A stretch of 64,000 nucleotides of DNA from Candidatus Poribacteria bacterium (GTDB lineage: Bacteria > Poribacteria > WGA-4E > WGA-3G), in assembly GCA_022827885.1 (NCBI GenBank), contig JAJEIP010000120.1, positions 62,001-126,000 on the forward strand, given 5' to 3'. Under the pieces are notes generated by a model. The model was not told where the DNA came from. It did not search any database and saw only the letters and a list, made by a program, of their open reading frames with translations. The position numbers were made by a program, and so were the translations under genes. Shown here piece after piece: positions 42,996 through 52,281 of the stretch (the stretch's first letter is position 1; every line of letters starts with the position of its first letter).

Positions 42996-44036
42996 TTGAA
43001 GAAACTTTATCTCTGTTTTAGCAGTGTAACTTGCAAGCGTGTATTGCAAGCCAGTATCATTTTTATCGGTGTTATGGCGTGCGCATTCGTTTTTGCTGAT
43101 GAAGGGCATGAGCATTCAGGCGACCGGATAAAAGAGTTAATAAATCAACCGCTTACGCTTCAACTGGCAATTGTTGCCCTTGTTGTTTCGTTTGTGTTAG
43201 GGGGATTGCACGCTTTAACACCCGGACACGGCAAAGCCATAGTGGCTGCCTACCTCGTCGGTTCTAAAGGTAGGGTCATTGACGCGGTATTCCTTGGGCT
43301 TGTCGTTACCTTTACGCATACCTTCAGTGTTGTAGCACTCGGCGTCGTCATGTTGGTAGCACAAGAGTTTGCCCCGGAGGATATCGTTCCGTGGTTGAGC
43401 CTGTTCTCTGGCGCTTTGATTGTTGGGATCGGGGCGTGGCTGCTTGCCAGAAACATGAAGCAGTATTATAGCGGTGGCGCGCGCAACCGCGGTCATGGGC
43501 ATACACACCCTCCACACGACCATGATCACGGGCACTCACACGATCATGATCATTCACATGACCACGATCACAACCACCCGCATGCAGACGATCACGATCA
43601 CGGACACGATCATTCACATGACCATTCGCATGATGATGACCCTGGACATTCACATGACCACACGCATACACACAGTCATGGTGGGCGGACGCATAGCCAT
43701 GCCCCTCCAGAGCGGACCGGTTTTTGGGGTTTACTATCGCTCGGTATCTCTGGCGGTATTGTGCCCTGCGTCGATGCGCTCATCGGGCTCCTATTCGCGA
43801 TTAGTCTTGGCAAACTTGTATGGGGTCTAATTATCCTATGTGCCTTCTCATTAGGGCTTGCCGCTGTGTTGGTCGCTATCGGTATCCTGATGGTGATGGC
43901 AAAACCGGTGATTGCGCGTTTCACGGGCGAAGGTATTTGGCTACAACGTCTACCGATTATGAGTGCTGCCGTCGTCATCCTGCTCGGTGCGGTATTAGTG
44001 TTCAAGGCATTTAACACTATCGGCGTTCACATTTAA
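42996..44036 (+). CDS. NicO/RcnA-type Ni/Co exporter with a long His-rich loop
   Basis: TTG start, 11 nt after AAGGA and 6 nt after the propeller stop. A signal-like segment, then the signature HALTPGHGKAIVAAYLVGSK and VTFTHTFSVVALG in the membrane, then a very His/Asp-rich loop (about 165-240: HGHTH, HDHDHGHSHDHDH) and GGIVPCVDALIGLL near the C-terminus, where the family usually has VPCP-x-A. NicO proteins export nickel or cobalt; the loop should bind metal. Confidence 0.88.
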   Translation: MKKLYLCFSSVTCKRVLQASIIFIGVMACAFVFADEGHEHSGDRIKELINQPLTLQLAIVALVVSFVLGGLHALTPGHGKAIVAAYLVGSKGRVIDAVFLGLVVTFTHTFSVVALGVVMLVAQEFAPEDIVPWLSLFSGALIVGIGAWLLARNMKQYYSGGARNRGHGHTHPPHDHDHGHSHDHDHSHDHDHNHPHADDHDHGHDHSHDHSHDDDPGHSHDHTHTHSHGGRTHSHAPPERTGFWGLLSLGISGGIVPCVDALIGLLFAISLGKLVWGLIILCAFSLGLAAVLVAIGILMVMAKPVIARFTGEGIWLQRLPIMSAAVVILLGAVLVFKAFNTIGVHI

Positions 44037-44064
44037 GATATAGGACTTACGCACTGCCGCGGTA

Positions 44065-44150
44065 GGTGCGGTTTTGCGGCGTACTCGCCCCGGTGAATGC
44101 CACACGGCATTCATACCGTTGATTCATGCGAGGTGCATTCTAACCGCACC
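44065..44150. repeat. 86-bp element with GGTGCGGTT/AACCGCACC ends
   Basis: Terminal inverted repeats GGTGCGGTT (44065-44073) and AACCGCACC (44142-44150). Inside is a perfect hairpin TGAATGCC-ACAC-GGCATTCA (44094-44113). The short form is at 30199; the inner hairpin also lies near 26903; half-copies lie near 4238 and 36665. Confidence 0.75.
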
Positions 44151-44244
44151 GATTGCGTCATATAAACCTAATTCTCTGACTTTGCGTAAGTCCTGAAGAT
44201 AGATATTGCGCAAGTTATGTCGAAAAAAAGAGGAGAGGTCATCT

Positions 44245-45126
44245 ATGCTCAGCACTGTTGGAATATTAAGTCCCGGTGATATGGGGCACACTGTCGGGAA
44301 TGTGCTTCGTCAAAACGGTTTGCGTGTCATCACCTGTCTGGAAGGAAGGAGTCAGCGCACTCGGCAGCTTGCTGAGAAAGCAGGCATTGTGGATGTCCCA
44401 ACATATCCACGATTCGTCACCGAAGCCGATCTTATCCTCTCAATCATGGTGCCTGCCCAGGCGATGTCCGCAGCGTCTATCGTTGCAGAAACGCTGCAGC
44501 GGGTCGACACAACCTTAGCTTATGCCGATTGCAATGCCATCGCACCACAGACGGTTCGTCAATTGGAGGATCTCATTACCTCGGCGGGTGGAACGTTCGT
44601 GGATGCGTCCATTATCGGTCCACCGCCTCGCACACCCGGAGCAACGCGGTTCTACACATCGGGACCCGACCTTAACCTATTTTCAGAACTCAACAATCAT
44701 GGGTTAGATATACGGGCAATCGGCGCAGAGATAGGATTCGCCTCAGCGATTAAGATGTGTTACGCCTCCTTAACCAAAGGATTGACAGCGCTCTGCACCG
44801 AATTGCTCACAGCGGCATCCCTGTTAGGGGTTTCAGAGGCACTCACTGCGGAGTTTCAATTGAGCCAGTCCGCACTCTTTGAAAGGATGGAAAAGGGACT
44901 ACCGAGCATGCCACCAAAAGCGAGACGCTGGATCGGTGAGATGGAAGAGATTTCAGCAACCTTTGCGCATGTCGGGTTGACCCCGAATATCTTGACAGGC
45001 GCGGCGGACATGTATCGCTTCGTGGGTGACACGCACCTTGCGGATCTCCCGCCTGAGGCACGGGACGAGTTTCCGACCTTGGCAGAACTGATTGAAATCC
45101 TGGCGGCGAACCTCAAATCGGAGTAG
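44245..45126 (+). CDS. 6-phosphogluconate dehydrogenase-type NAD-binding protein with DUF1932
   Basis: A 293-residue protein starting at ATG 44245, 8 nt after GGAGAGG. N-terminal Rossmann domain (VGILSPGDMGHTVGNVLRQN, where the glycine-rich loop is GxxGxxG-like) of the beta-hydroxyacid dehydrogenase type, and an all-alpha DUF1932 domain with FASAIKMCYASLTKGLTALC. Family members reduce or oxidise small hydroxyacids; substrate unknown. It stands alone downstream of the 86-bp repeat. Confidence 0.83.
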   Translation: MLSTVGILSPGDMGHTVGNVLRQNGLRVITCLEGRSQRTRQLAEKAGIVDVPTYPRFVTEADLILSIMVPAQAMSAASIVAETLQRVDTTLAYADCNAIAPQTVRQLEDLITSAGGTFVDASIIGPPPRTPGATRFYTSGPDLNLFSELNNHGLDIRAIGAEIGFASAIKMCYASLTKGLTALCTELLTAASLLGVSEALTAEFQLSQSALFERMEKGLPSMPPKARRWIGEMEEISATFAHVGLTPNILTGAADMYRFVGDTHLADLPPEARDEFPTLAELIEILAANLKSE

Positions 45127-45136
45127 TGTTTCTTCG

Positions 45137-45199
45137 ACTCGAACATAAAGAATGTTAAAATTCTAACTCACATTCCCTATCCGCAAGGTAAAATTAAAG
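45137..45199 (+). repeat. Truncated start-abutting repeat between convergent genes
   Basis: TTCTAACTCACATTCCCTATCC leads into CCGCAAGGTAAAATTAAAG (45181-45199). No start codon follows; instead the complement of its tail supplies the TAA stop (45194-45196) of the minus-strand ABC gene. Confidence 0.75.
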
Positions 45200-47041
45200 A
45201 TACCATTGTGCTTGTGCTTTGAAAAATTGGGCATACAGTCCATCTTTTGCCAATAGCGTCTCATGGTCGCCATCCTCAATAATTGTTCCGTTGTCAATTA
45301 CGAGAATCCGATCACAGGTGCGGACAGAGGAAAGACGGTGCGAAATTAACACCGATGTCCGTCCCGCACTCCGTTCAATAAATCGTTCATAGATCGCCTG
45401 TTCAGCGAGCGGATCGAGTGCAGCAGTCGGTTCATCGAGGACAACGAGCCATGGGGTTTCCCGCATGAAACTCCTGGCTGTCGCGAAACGCTGCCATTCG
45501 CCACCGGAGAGATCGCGTCCGCCAAATGTGGGACCCAGTGTTGTTTCGTAACCTGCGGTGAGTCCTTCAACAACTGAAGCTGCGCCTCCGGCAATTGATG
45601 CCTCTTCCATACGCTCGGGATGTTCTAAATCCCCAAAGATAATGTTTTCACGGGCAGTGAGATGATAACTGGTGAAGTCCTGAAAAACCGCACTGCAATG
45701 CGTCAACCACGCTTGACGATTCTCGTCGGTTAAGGAGACCTCGCCTACGTGAATTGTGCCTGTCTGTGGACGGTAGAGTCCCAAAAGGACACGCGCCAAT
45801 GTCGTTTTTCCTGCCCCGTTGGGTCCTACCAGTGCGACTCGCTCCCCTTTTTTCAATGTCACGTTTATATGATTTAGCACGGGGACTTGCGTATTTGGAT
45901 AGAGGAATGAAACGTTTTCTATCCGAAGATATGGAGGTTCTTCAGGGGTCTGGAATGGATTGGTGTGAGATTTTGAAGGGTGTTCGCCGCCTATCTTTGC
46001 TTTGATTGTGTCTGAGCGGCGATCTAAAAACGGGTATAAATCTCCTGATAAACGGCGCATCTCGTTTCCTATCCACTGAAAATGACTAACGACTTCGTTC
46101 CAGATACCATCCAATTGAACGAGGGCAGCAGCAGCGGCAATATAGGTCCCTACCGTCAATCCACCCCGAAAGACTTCCAGCAATAAGAGAATGAGCGAGC
46201 AAGCGTATAACAAACCGCGGGCTATGTCGATCGCAAGATGTGCGAAGAATTTGCGTCGTTCAATTACCTGTTGTTCCTCTATTAACGCCGTCCATAAATT
46301 TCGCCAGCGAGTTATCCATAGGTCCTGCGCTTGGTATAACCGCACTTCTTTGCCTGCCCCGCGATCCGTCAGAATCCCTTCTAATGCGTCCCGTTCTCGC
46401 CGCTGTGGCGTTTGTTCTACATCAAGATTGTAAGCACTGGCGGCAAAGCGTGAACCGCTCCACCACGAAGCTAAACCTGTGACCATAGGAAGCAATGCCA
46501 GCAACGGATGATAACGCCAAAGCACAATACCGAGTGCGACGGCACTGATTAGTTGTTGGAGACTGTCAAATATCCACCAGACAATTTCATCGAGTTCTAT
46601 GCCGGACATCGCGCGGGCTCGCGCCAGCGCATTTTGAAATTCTGGGGTCTGGAATTCAGTCAATTCTATTGTATTGGATTTCCGAACGATATTCTCATTC
46701 ATCCATGTCTCAATGTTTGCGCCCACGTGAAGACGCAGCGGTTCCCGTAAATGATCGACAAGGATACTCAGAATTTGTAAACCGATCAGTCCTATCAACC
46801 ACGGAACGACTTGTTGCCACCAGTTGGCATCTCCTATAGCGGCGGTGATTGCATTGACTAAGCGTTCCGTCACAAAAAACTGACCGGCAGGCACCACACC
46901 GAGCAACAGTGTGAGCAGCAGGACTCCCAAAAGTGCCAATGCCCCGTTCTGCCAAGTGATCGCAAAGGTTCGGATATAGGCGACGATGCTGTCTTTAACT
47001 GCGGATCCCCATGTCTTCAATGTTTCTTTTATATTTTGCAT
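45194..47041 (-). CDS. ABC exporter half-transporter, subunit 1
   Basis: A 615-residue protein with an N-terminal six-helix permease domain and a C-terminal ATPase: Walker A GPNGAGKTT, signature LSGGEWQR, Walker B WLVVLDEPTAALDP and H-loop ISHRLSS. It pairs with the next gene product as a heterodimeric exporter. Substrate unknown (lipid, drug or peptide). ATG 47041 lies 12 nt after AAGG of a repeat copy on the minus strand; the stop is inside another copy. Confidence 0.92.
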   Translation of the reverse strand: MQNIKETLKTWGSAVKDSIVAYIRTFAITWQNGALALLGVLLLTLLLGVVPAGQFFVTERLVNAITAAIGDANWWQQVVPWLIGLIGLQILSILVDHLREPLRLHVGANIETWMNENIVRKSNTIELTEFQTPEFQNALARARAMSGIELDEIVWWIFDSLQQLISAVALGIVLWRYHPLLALLPMVTGLASWWSGSRFAASAYNLDVEQTPQRRERDALEGILTDRGAGKEVRLYQAQDLWITRWRNLWTALIEEQQVIERRKFFAHLAIDIARGLLYACSLILLLLEVFRGGLTVGTYIAAAAALVQLDGIWNEVVSHFQWIGNEMRRLSGDLYPFLDRRSDTIKAKIGGEHPSKSHTNPFQTPEEPPYLRIENVSFLYPNTQVPVLNHINVTLKKGERVALVGPNGAGKTTLARVLLGLYRPQTGTIHVGEVSLTDENRQAWLTHCSAVFQDFTSYHLTARENIIFGDLEHPERMEEASIAGGAASVVEGLTAGYETTLGPTFGGRDLSGGEWQRFATARSFMRETPWLVVLDEPTAALDPLAEQAIYERFIERSAGRTSVLISHRLSSVRTCDRILVIDNGTIIEDGDHETLLAKDGLYAQFFKAQAQWYL

Positions 47042-47215
47042 TCTTTAATTTTTCCTTGCGGTTCGATCCAGTCGGATTGGCATTTGCCATCCATTTCCGT
47101 AAAGCTAGAGGAAACACCCAAGCAAAAACCTCTCCATTTCATTCCGAACTCGGTTTTTGGAACTATCCTGATTAATTATCCGTTGCGGTTCGGTCAAGAC
47201 AGATGATTTCCGTGC
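47042..47215 (-). repeat. Two copies of the start-abutting repeat between the ABC genes
   Basis: On the minus strand the copy ends in CCGCAAGGAAAAATTAAAG (47061-47043) followed by A and the ATG of the first ABC gene. GGAATGAAATGGAGAGG (about 47152-47136) is the 5' box. A second, diverged tail (CCGCAACGGATAATTA) lies at about 47191-47176. Confidence 0.82.
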
Positions 47216-47228
47216 CTATGAGCCGTTT

Positions 47229-49070
47229 CTACTGATACCAGTGTGCCTGTGCTCTAAAGAATTGGGCGTAGCGTCCATTTCTGGCAAGTAACGTTTCATG
47301 TGTGCCGTCTTCAACAATACGTCCCGCATCCAGAACCAAGATACGATCGGCGAGACGGGCGGATCCGATTCGGTGTGAAATCAGGAACGTCATCCGACCT
47401 GCTGCAAGTTCAACAAACCGTTGGTAGAGTTCGACTTCAGCCTGTGGATCCAACGCGGCAGTTGGTTCATCGAGGACAAGGACTTGCGGATTGCGTGCCA
47501 AAGCCCGCGCAAGCGCGACTTTTTGCCATTCCCCGCCGGATAACTCGGCACCTTCGCCATCTTTGCCGAGCGAAGGGTCCAGATATGTATCCAATCCGTG
47601 TGGAAGCGTTTGAAAACGCTCCGCGATGCCAACGGCATTGATGACATTCCAGAGGGTATCATCGTCAATATGGAGACCTGGCGGGCCCGGCACGAGTTCT
47701 TCCCGTACCGGTCGGCGGAACCGCGTAAAATCTTGGAAAACGGCGGCACAGTTAAGGGCAATCTGTTCTGGCGCAATTGACTTCGCGTTCATACCGTCAT
47801 AGCGGATTGTGCCGTCATCGGGCTGATAGAGACCGAGCAACAATTTGATGAGTGTCGATTTTCCCGCGCCATTGACACCCACGATACTCACGACTTCCCC
47901 GGGACGCACGTGAAAATTTATATCTTGTAGCACATCATCAGTTGCCTGCGGGTATCGGAAGCGTAAATTACGAACTTCCAATCCTTGCTGTAAGGGCTGC
48001 GGAAACGTCTCTGTTCCGGCTTGTGTGCGCGCCTTTTCTGCGCGTTGTAGGAAGAAATGCAGGTCCCGAAGCAGGGGTAAATCCCTGAATATGTTTTGTA
48101 TGCTTCCCAGCAATCCCTCCATATTTCCTTGAAAGGTTGCCGCTGCACCGGTAAGCACAACGTAATCCCCGAGCGTGAGATTCCCGTCTACAATGCGCGC
48201 CGCAAGTATACCGATTGCTACCGCATACGCAACGATTTCGGCGATAGTTGTGCCGATAGAGGCTCTGATTTCCGTCCAAATCATTGAGACGGATTCTTTC
48301 CGCCATTTACGGTGGTTTGTTCGCCAGCGTCCAAAAAAGCGATCAAAGAGTCCATAGAGTCTGACCTCCTGTCCAGATGATGAACCGAGGAGTAGACCGA
48401 TCATGTAATCCATCATACGACGGACGGGTGTTGTATGGTAATCGTAGATGTATTGCTTTTCGGCTGTTTTAACTTTGAACCACGCCGAAGGGATTGCGGG
48501 TAACACCACCACAAGCACGAGCAGCGGGTCCGCGATCCAGAGGAGAACACCGTATCCTACAAGCGTTACGCAGAGTTGTCCAATCTCTGTGAGAAACCGC
48601 AGAAAATTGGTGAGTCGATGATCCAGCGCCTGCCGCGCCCGTTGTATCAGATCGTAGGTTTGTGGCTGATCGAAGAGGGCAAAGTCTATATGTGTTGCGG
48701 CTTCAATCAAGGCATGCTGTTGATGAACTTTAATACGGTTCTGCATCTTCCATCGCAAGTAACCGTCATAAGTGCCAGTTATGTTTCTAAAAAGTGCCAA
48801 ACCGACCAATGCGATCACCCCAGGGGCTGCGGTCTCTAAGCTAGGTTCCGCTTCCTGAGCAAGAACGGCTGTGATGAAGTTCACCAGCCCCCGGCTCGCC
48901 CAGAGGATACCAATGGGGATAAGTCCGTGGATGAGTGTTAGGAGTGCTTGTGCGATGGCTCCGAATGGACTGACATGCCACGCCACAAAGAAAAAACGGC
49001 GCAATGTCTTTAGGGCAGAGGGACGGGGTTCTGATTCTGTGTTGGGGGGATGTGTATTGTTGCTATCCAT
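47229..49070 (-). CDS. ABC exporter half-transporter, subunit 2
   Basis: A 613-residue homolog with permease domain and ATPase: GVNGAGKST, LSGGEWQKVALARAL, VLVLDEPTAALDP and LISHRIGS. Similar in length and order to subunit 1. Upstream gene in the pair (transcribed first), with ATG 49070 7 nt after GGAG. The two signature and Walker motifs look intact in both, so both ATP sites may be active. Located beside the sigma/propeller block but with terminators between. Confidence 0.92.
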   Translation of the reverse strand: MDSNNTHPPNTESEPRPSALKTLRRFFFVAWHVSPFGAIAQALLTLIHGLIPIGILWASRGLVNFITAVLAQEAEPSLETAAPGVIALVGLALFRNITGTYDGYLRWKMQNRIKVHQQHALIEAATHIDFALFDQPQTYDLIQRARQALDHRLTNFLRFLTEIGQLCVTLVGYGVLLWIADPLLVLVVVLPAIPSAWFKVKTAEKQYIYDYHTTPVRRMMDYMIGLLLGSSSGQEVRLYGLFDRFFGRWRTNHRKWRKESVSMIWTEIRASIGTTIAEIVAYAVAIGILAARIVDGNLTLGDYVVLTGAAATFQGNMEGLLGSIQNIFRDLPLLRDLHFFLQRAEKARTQAGTETFPQPLQQGLEVRNLRFRYPQATDDVLQDINFHVRPGEVVSIVGVNGAGKSTLIKLLLGLYQPDDGTIRYDGMNAKSIAPEQIALNCAAVFQDFTRFRRPVREELVPGPPGLHIDDDTLWNVINAVGIAERFQTLPHGLDTYLDPSLGKDGEGAELSGGEWQKVALARALARNPQVLVLDEPTAALDPQAEVELYQRFVELAAGRMTFLISHRIGSARLADRILVLDAGRIVEDGTHETLLARNGRYAQFFRAQAHWYQ

Positions 49071-49083
49071 TTTTTTGCTCCAT

Positions 49084-49120
49084 TAAAAATAAAACCTACG
49101 GGGTTTAATCCGCAGGTTTT
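49084..49120 (-). terminator. Rho-independent terminator upstream of the ABC pair
   Basis: On the minus strand AAAACCT...AGGTTTT pairs around CGG/CCCG, followed by a T-rich run (49090-49084). It lies between the sigma/propeller gene and the ABC genes. Confidence 0.65.
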
Positions 49121-49162
49121 AGAAAAAATCACTTAAAATTATCGGAACGCATTGTGTCCTGT

Positions 49163-49208
49163 AAAAAAACTGGCACCGAATGCGTTTTCAAAACGCATCC
49201 GATGCCGG
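49163..49208 (-). terminator. Rho-independent terminator of the first sigma/propeller gene
   Basis: CCGGCATCGGATGCGTTT pairs with AAACGCATTCGGTGCCAG (18 bp with two mismatches), then seven T residues on the minus strand (49169-49163). It directly follows the gene. Confidence 0.88.
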
Positions 49209-49222
49209 TTATGTAACAGATT

Positions 49223-52213
49223 TTATTCTCCTTCAAGCGAGATGTGCAATATTCCCCGATCTTCAGTAGCACTATAGAGTTTATTGTTAGCGATAGCGAG
49301 CGCGCTGATCTCATCCGGCATTTCTGAAGATATCTGCTCCCATCGGCTTTGAGGGTCCAAACGATAGACCCCCACATCGCCGATACCATAAACTTTGATA
49401 CCGTCCATAGCAAATTTATCTATGATGGGACGTTCCCCAGCACCATCTGTTATCACGCGCCAGTGTGCGCCAGTTTTTGAACTCAAGACCCCTTCGTCTG
49501 TTGCGACATAAACTGTTGAACCGACAAAGGTTATCTCTTTGAAACGTGCAAAATGAAGCGGTAGACTTGGCGTAACATCTCTCCAACTGTTCCCCTCATC
49601 AAACGACTGAAACAGTTTTCCATCGCGTTGCCCTACGTAGACGGTCTCTCCCGAAACGGCTAATTTGAGTTTCATCCTGAAGTCGTCATCAAACGATGGC
49701 CCCCTGTCGGTTAATCCCGTGCTTGTCCACTCTGGATCACCACGTCTCCACCTAAAAAGAGTGCGTTCGTATTCACCGTAGAACACATCATTACAGACTT
49801 GGACCCTTCTGGCATTCACCTGTGGTCCATGAACAGGAGGTGAAACAATTGATAGCGGGTTACTTTTAGAACTGTTAGATAAGTACAGCTCTTTCACTTC
49901 CTCGGTACTCGTTTGTACCTTATCGAGTGATGCTTCATCATCAAAAGTAGGTATGTTTTGAATTGGGCTATTGCGTGTATCTCTATCTGTAGACAAGCGG
50001 ACAATTAACAATCTGTTATCTTTAGATGAAAGAAAATAGAGATTGTTGTTAGCAACCACCAATTTTGAATCAAAAAAGTTGTAGACGTGCGCCTGATTCG
50101 GCTGTGATGACTCATGTATAATCATAGTTCCCTTCCCAGTAGCCATCTCAGCAATTGAGAGTTTTTTCCAAGACACACCTTCGTCGGTTGATTGATACAC
50201 CGCGAAGCCAGTATACGCGTATAATTTGTTGTTAAACACAACCAGATCCTTTATCCTTGTTCCCACCATCCCGTCTATAAGTAGGGACCACGACTTCCCA
50301 CCATCGGTTGTGCGATGAATGCCAAAGGGACCTGCTTTGTAAAACGTCGTCTCGTCCACTACCACAGCTGGAAGACTATTCATCATAATCATATCCGTAT
50401 CACCTGAAAGCTCTGTCCAAGTTTGTCCGCCGTCTGTTGAACGATATTGATGCATAGCACTTGAGGCGAAGAGCGTTTCACCAGCAGCCAAAATTGTTAT
50501 GCCAGAGGGTATCCTCCAAACTGTTTTATAACTGGGCGTTATTTCAACCCACGACGCTCCCAAGTCAGCCGAATGGAAAATCTTGATTGAAGGGGACGTG
50601 CGTGTCGGCACCACTTGTCCTGTCGCTATTGGCGTTAATCCCAACAACTCAGGACCCGTTCCAACGTAGAGATTATTCTTAGACACTGTCAAAGAGTAGA
50701 CGGCTCTTGATGTCTCCACCGGTAACTTCTTCCAAACACCTGAATCGAGACGGTAGAGACCCCTGCCTGTCCCCGTAAATACTGTTTCTCCAACAGCAGC
50801 GACTGCGGAAATTAGCTCGCCTGTCAATCCATTGTTAAGCGGATGCCATTGTGTTCCGCCGTCTGTGGATCGGAAAACCCCTTCATCTCTAAGTGCCAGA
50901 TATATCATGATATCTGCTTGTGAATTGGTATCTTGGGGTGTGCCTGTGATGATGAGTCCAACGGTGTGTCCCTTTGGGCGGGGACCCAGCGAATGCCATG
51001 ACTCACCGCTATCAACCGAAGTGAATATTTCATCCACAGAGGCGATATAGAGACTACCATTATGCTCTGCCATCGGCATCCGAGCGTTACCAATAGGAAT
51101 GTTGGCGTTGAGGCGGGTCCATGCGGTTGCGTCCGCAGCTGATCTGTATATTCCGGTTGGGGCAACAGCATAGACCATGCTTTCAGAGGTCGCGAACATA
51201 TCCTGTATACGTCCCCCTGGTGGTGCGTTTCCCTGTGTCCACTGCGAGGAGGTGCCAAACTTAAGAGAATCCTTCAGTGCCTTGGATCTCGTAACTGTTT
51301 CAGAGACCTGAATACCAGCACTGCTACTTTTACCCGGGATAGCAGCTCGTCCAAACTGATTGCGTATAGATGGCTTTGATACAATATCAAGCACGATGGG
51401 GGCATCGACAATTTCAATCGTGGGTTCGGATTCCGCCTCGAAACTATACGGTTTCTGAAATCTGGCAAGATACTGATTACTCACACCGAGCATCAAAATA
51501 ACGAAAGCCACAGCGGTCCCGAAAGCCATCCACGGGATCAACGGCTTTCCAGTCGGAGCCGGTGTCGGCTGCATGTTAGCCACCTGTTCCATGATACGCT
51601 CCGTCACGTGGGCGGGGAATGGGATGCTCCCGAGTGTTTCGCTCACCAGAAGTTCCTCTCGTTGTTCCTGTAAACGTTTCCGTCCCCGGCGCAGTCGGCT
51701 CTTAATTGTGTTCACCGACACCCCTAAGAGTTTCCCAATTTCCTTTGCCGTCATCTCTCCGAGAAAGTGGAGTGTTACCACTGTGCGCTCACTCTCCGGT
51801 AGCTGCGCCAAAAGTTTTTTGACGAGTTCACGACGATGCTCGGTGACCTCCGTTTGTCGTTGTTCCGATACATAATGTGTGTAAGAGGATTCTTGGATTT
51901 CTTCCACCGGAGTGTCCTCCAATGAGTGCATCGCAAATTTGTTTTTGTTCTTTTCGAGCCATTTAAGACAGAGCCGACTGGCGATGACATATATCCACGC
52001 GGAAAACTGATTCGGATTCTTGAGTTGCGTGAGGTTCTTGTAGACTTGGAGGAAAGTGTCTTGGACAATCTCTTCGGCGATGTGAAAATCGCCAACTTTT
52101 CGCCACGCCAGTGCATGAATACCCTTTTGGTGCTTTCGGACTAAGATATTGAATGCGGCGTCGTCGCCGGACAAGATCCTACGAATCAGTTGAACATCGT
52201 TTTTTGTTTCCAT
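49223..52213 (-). CDS. ECF sigma factor fused via a TM helix to a BNR/YCF48-like beta-propeller (copy 1)
   Basis: A 996-residue protein. Sigma region 2 (about 15-85, DTFLQVYKNLTQLKNPNQF) and region 4 (about 130-182, LPESERTVVTLHFLGEMTAK, then VNTIKSRLRRGRKRL) are complete. A single transmembrane helix follows (228-246), and about 700 residues carry Asp-box propeller repeats (STDGGTQW, STDGGQTW, STDEGVSW, SFDEGNSW). The propeller would lie outside the inner membrane and the sigma domains inside. No separate anti-sigma gene is seen, so the tether may hold the sigma domain at the membrane until released. Paralog of the gene at 58104. Confidence 0.9.
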   Translation of the reverse strand: METKNDVQLIRRILSGDDAAFNILVRKHQKGIHALAWRKVGDFHIAEEIVQDTFLQVYKNLTQLKNPNQFSAWIYVIASRLCLKWLEKNKNKFAMHSLEDTPVEEIQESSYTHYVSEQRQTEVTEHRRELVKKLLAQLPESERTVVTLHFLGEMTAKEIGKLLGVSVNTIKSRLRRGRKRLQEQREELLVSETLGSIPFPAHVTERIMEQVANMQPTPAPTGKPLIPWMAFGTAVAFVILMLGVSNQYLARFQKPYSFEAESEPTIEIVDAPIVLDIVSKPSIRNQFGRAAIPGKSSSAGIQVSETVTRSKALKDSLKFGTSSQWTQGNAPPGGRIQDMFATSESMVYAVAPTGIYRSAADATAWTRLNANIPIGNARMPMAEHNGSLYIASVDEIFTSVDSGESWHSLGPRPKGHTVGLIITGTPQDTNSQADIMIYLALRDEGVFRSTDGGTQWHPLNNGLTGELISAVAAVGETVFTGTGRGLYRLDSGVWKKLPVETSRAVYSLTVSKNNLYVGTGPELLGLTPIATGQVVPTRTSPSIKIFHSADLGASWVEITPSYKTVWRIPSGITILAAGETLFASSAMHQYRSTDGGQTWTELSGDTDMIMMNSLPAVVVDETTFYKAGPFGIHRTTDGGKSWSLLIDGMVGTRIKDLVVFNNKLYAYTGFAVYQSTDEGVSWKKLSIAEMATGKGTMIIHESSQPNQAHVYNFFDSKLVVANNNLYFLSSKDNRLLIVRLSTDRDTRNSPIQNIPTFDDEASLDKVQTSTEEVKELYLSNSSKSNPLSIVSPPVHGPQVNARRVQVCNDVFYGEYERTLFRWRRGDPEWTSTGLTDRGPSFDDDFRMKLKLAVSGETVYVGQRDGKLFQSFDEGNSWRDVTPSLPLHFARFKEITFVGSTVYVATDEGVLSSKTGAHWRVITDGAGERPIIDKFAMDGIKVYGIGDVGVYRLDPQSRWEQISSEMPDEISALAIANNKLYSATEDRGILHISLEGE

Positions 52214-52245
52214 TAGTACACTCCGTGATTATCAGATCCATTTAT

Positions 52246-52281
52246 AATTAAAGATACTATTTTGAAACCGAAAGGGTGCAT
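52246..52281 (-). promoter_or_regulatory. Shared bipartite motif, predicted ECF promoter 1
   Basis: On the minus strand ATGCACCCTT (52281-52272), 14 nt, GTATCTTTAATT (52257-52246), with a T-rich block just upstream. The start codon lies 32 nt further. The same motif with the same spacing stands at 55179-55214 and 61114-61149. Confidence 0.75.

Noticed and set aside
43348-43830. Repetitive sequence that could be taken for a tandem-repeat array or CRISPR
   Set aside because: It encodes the His-rich loop of the metal exporter; units are of codon size and have no spacers.
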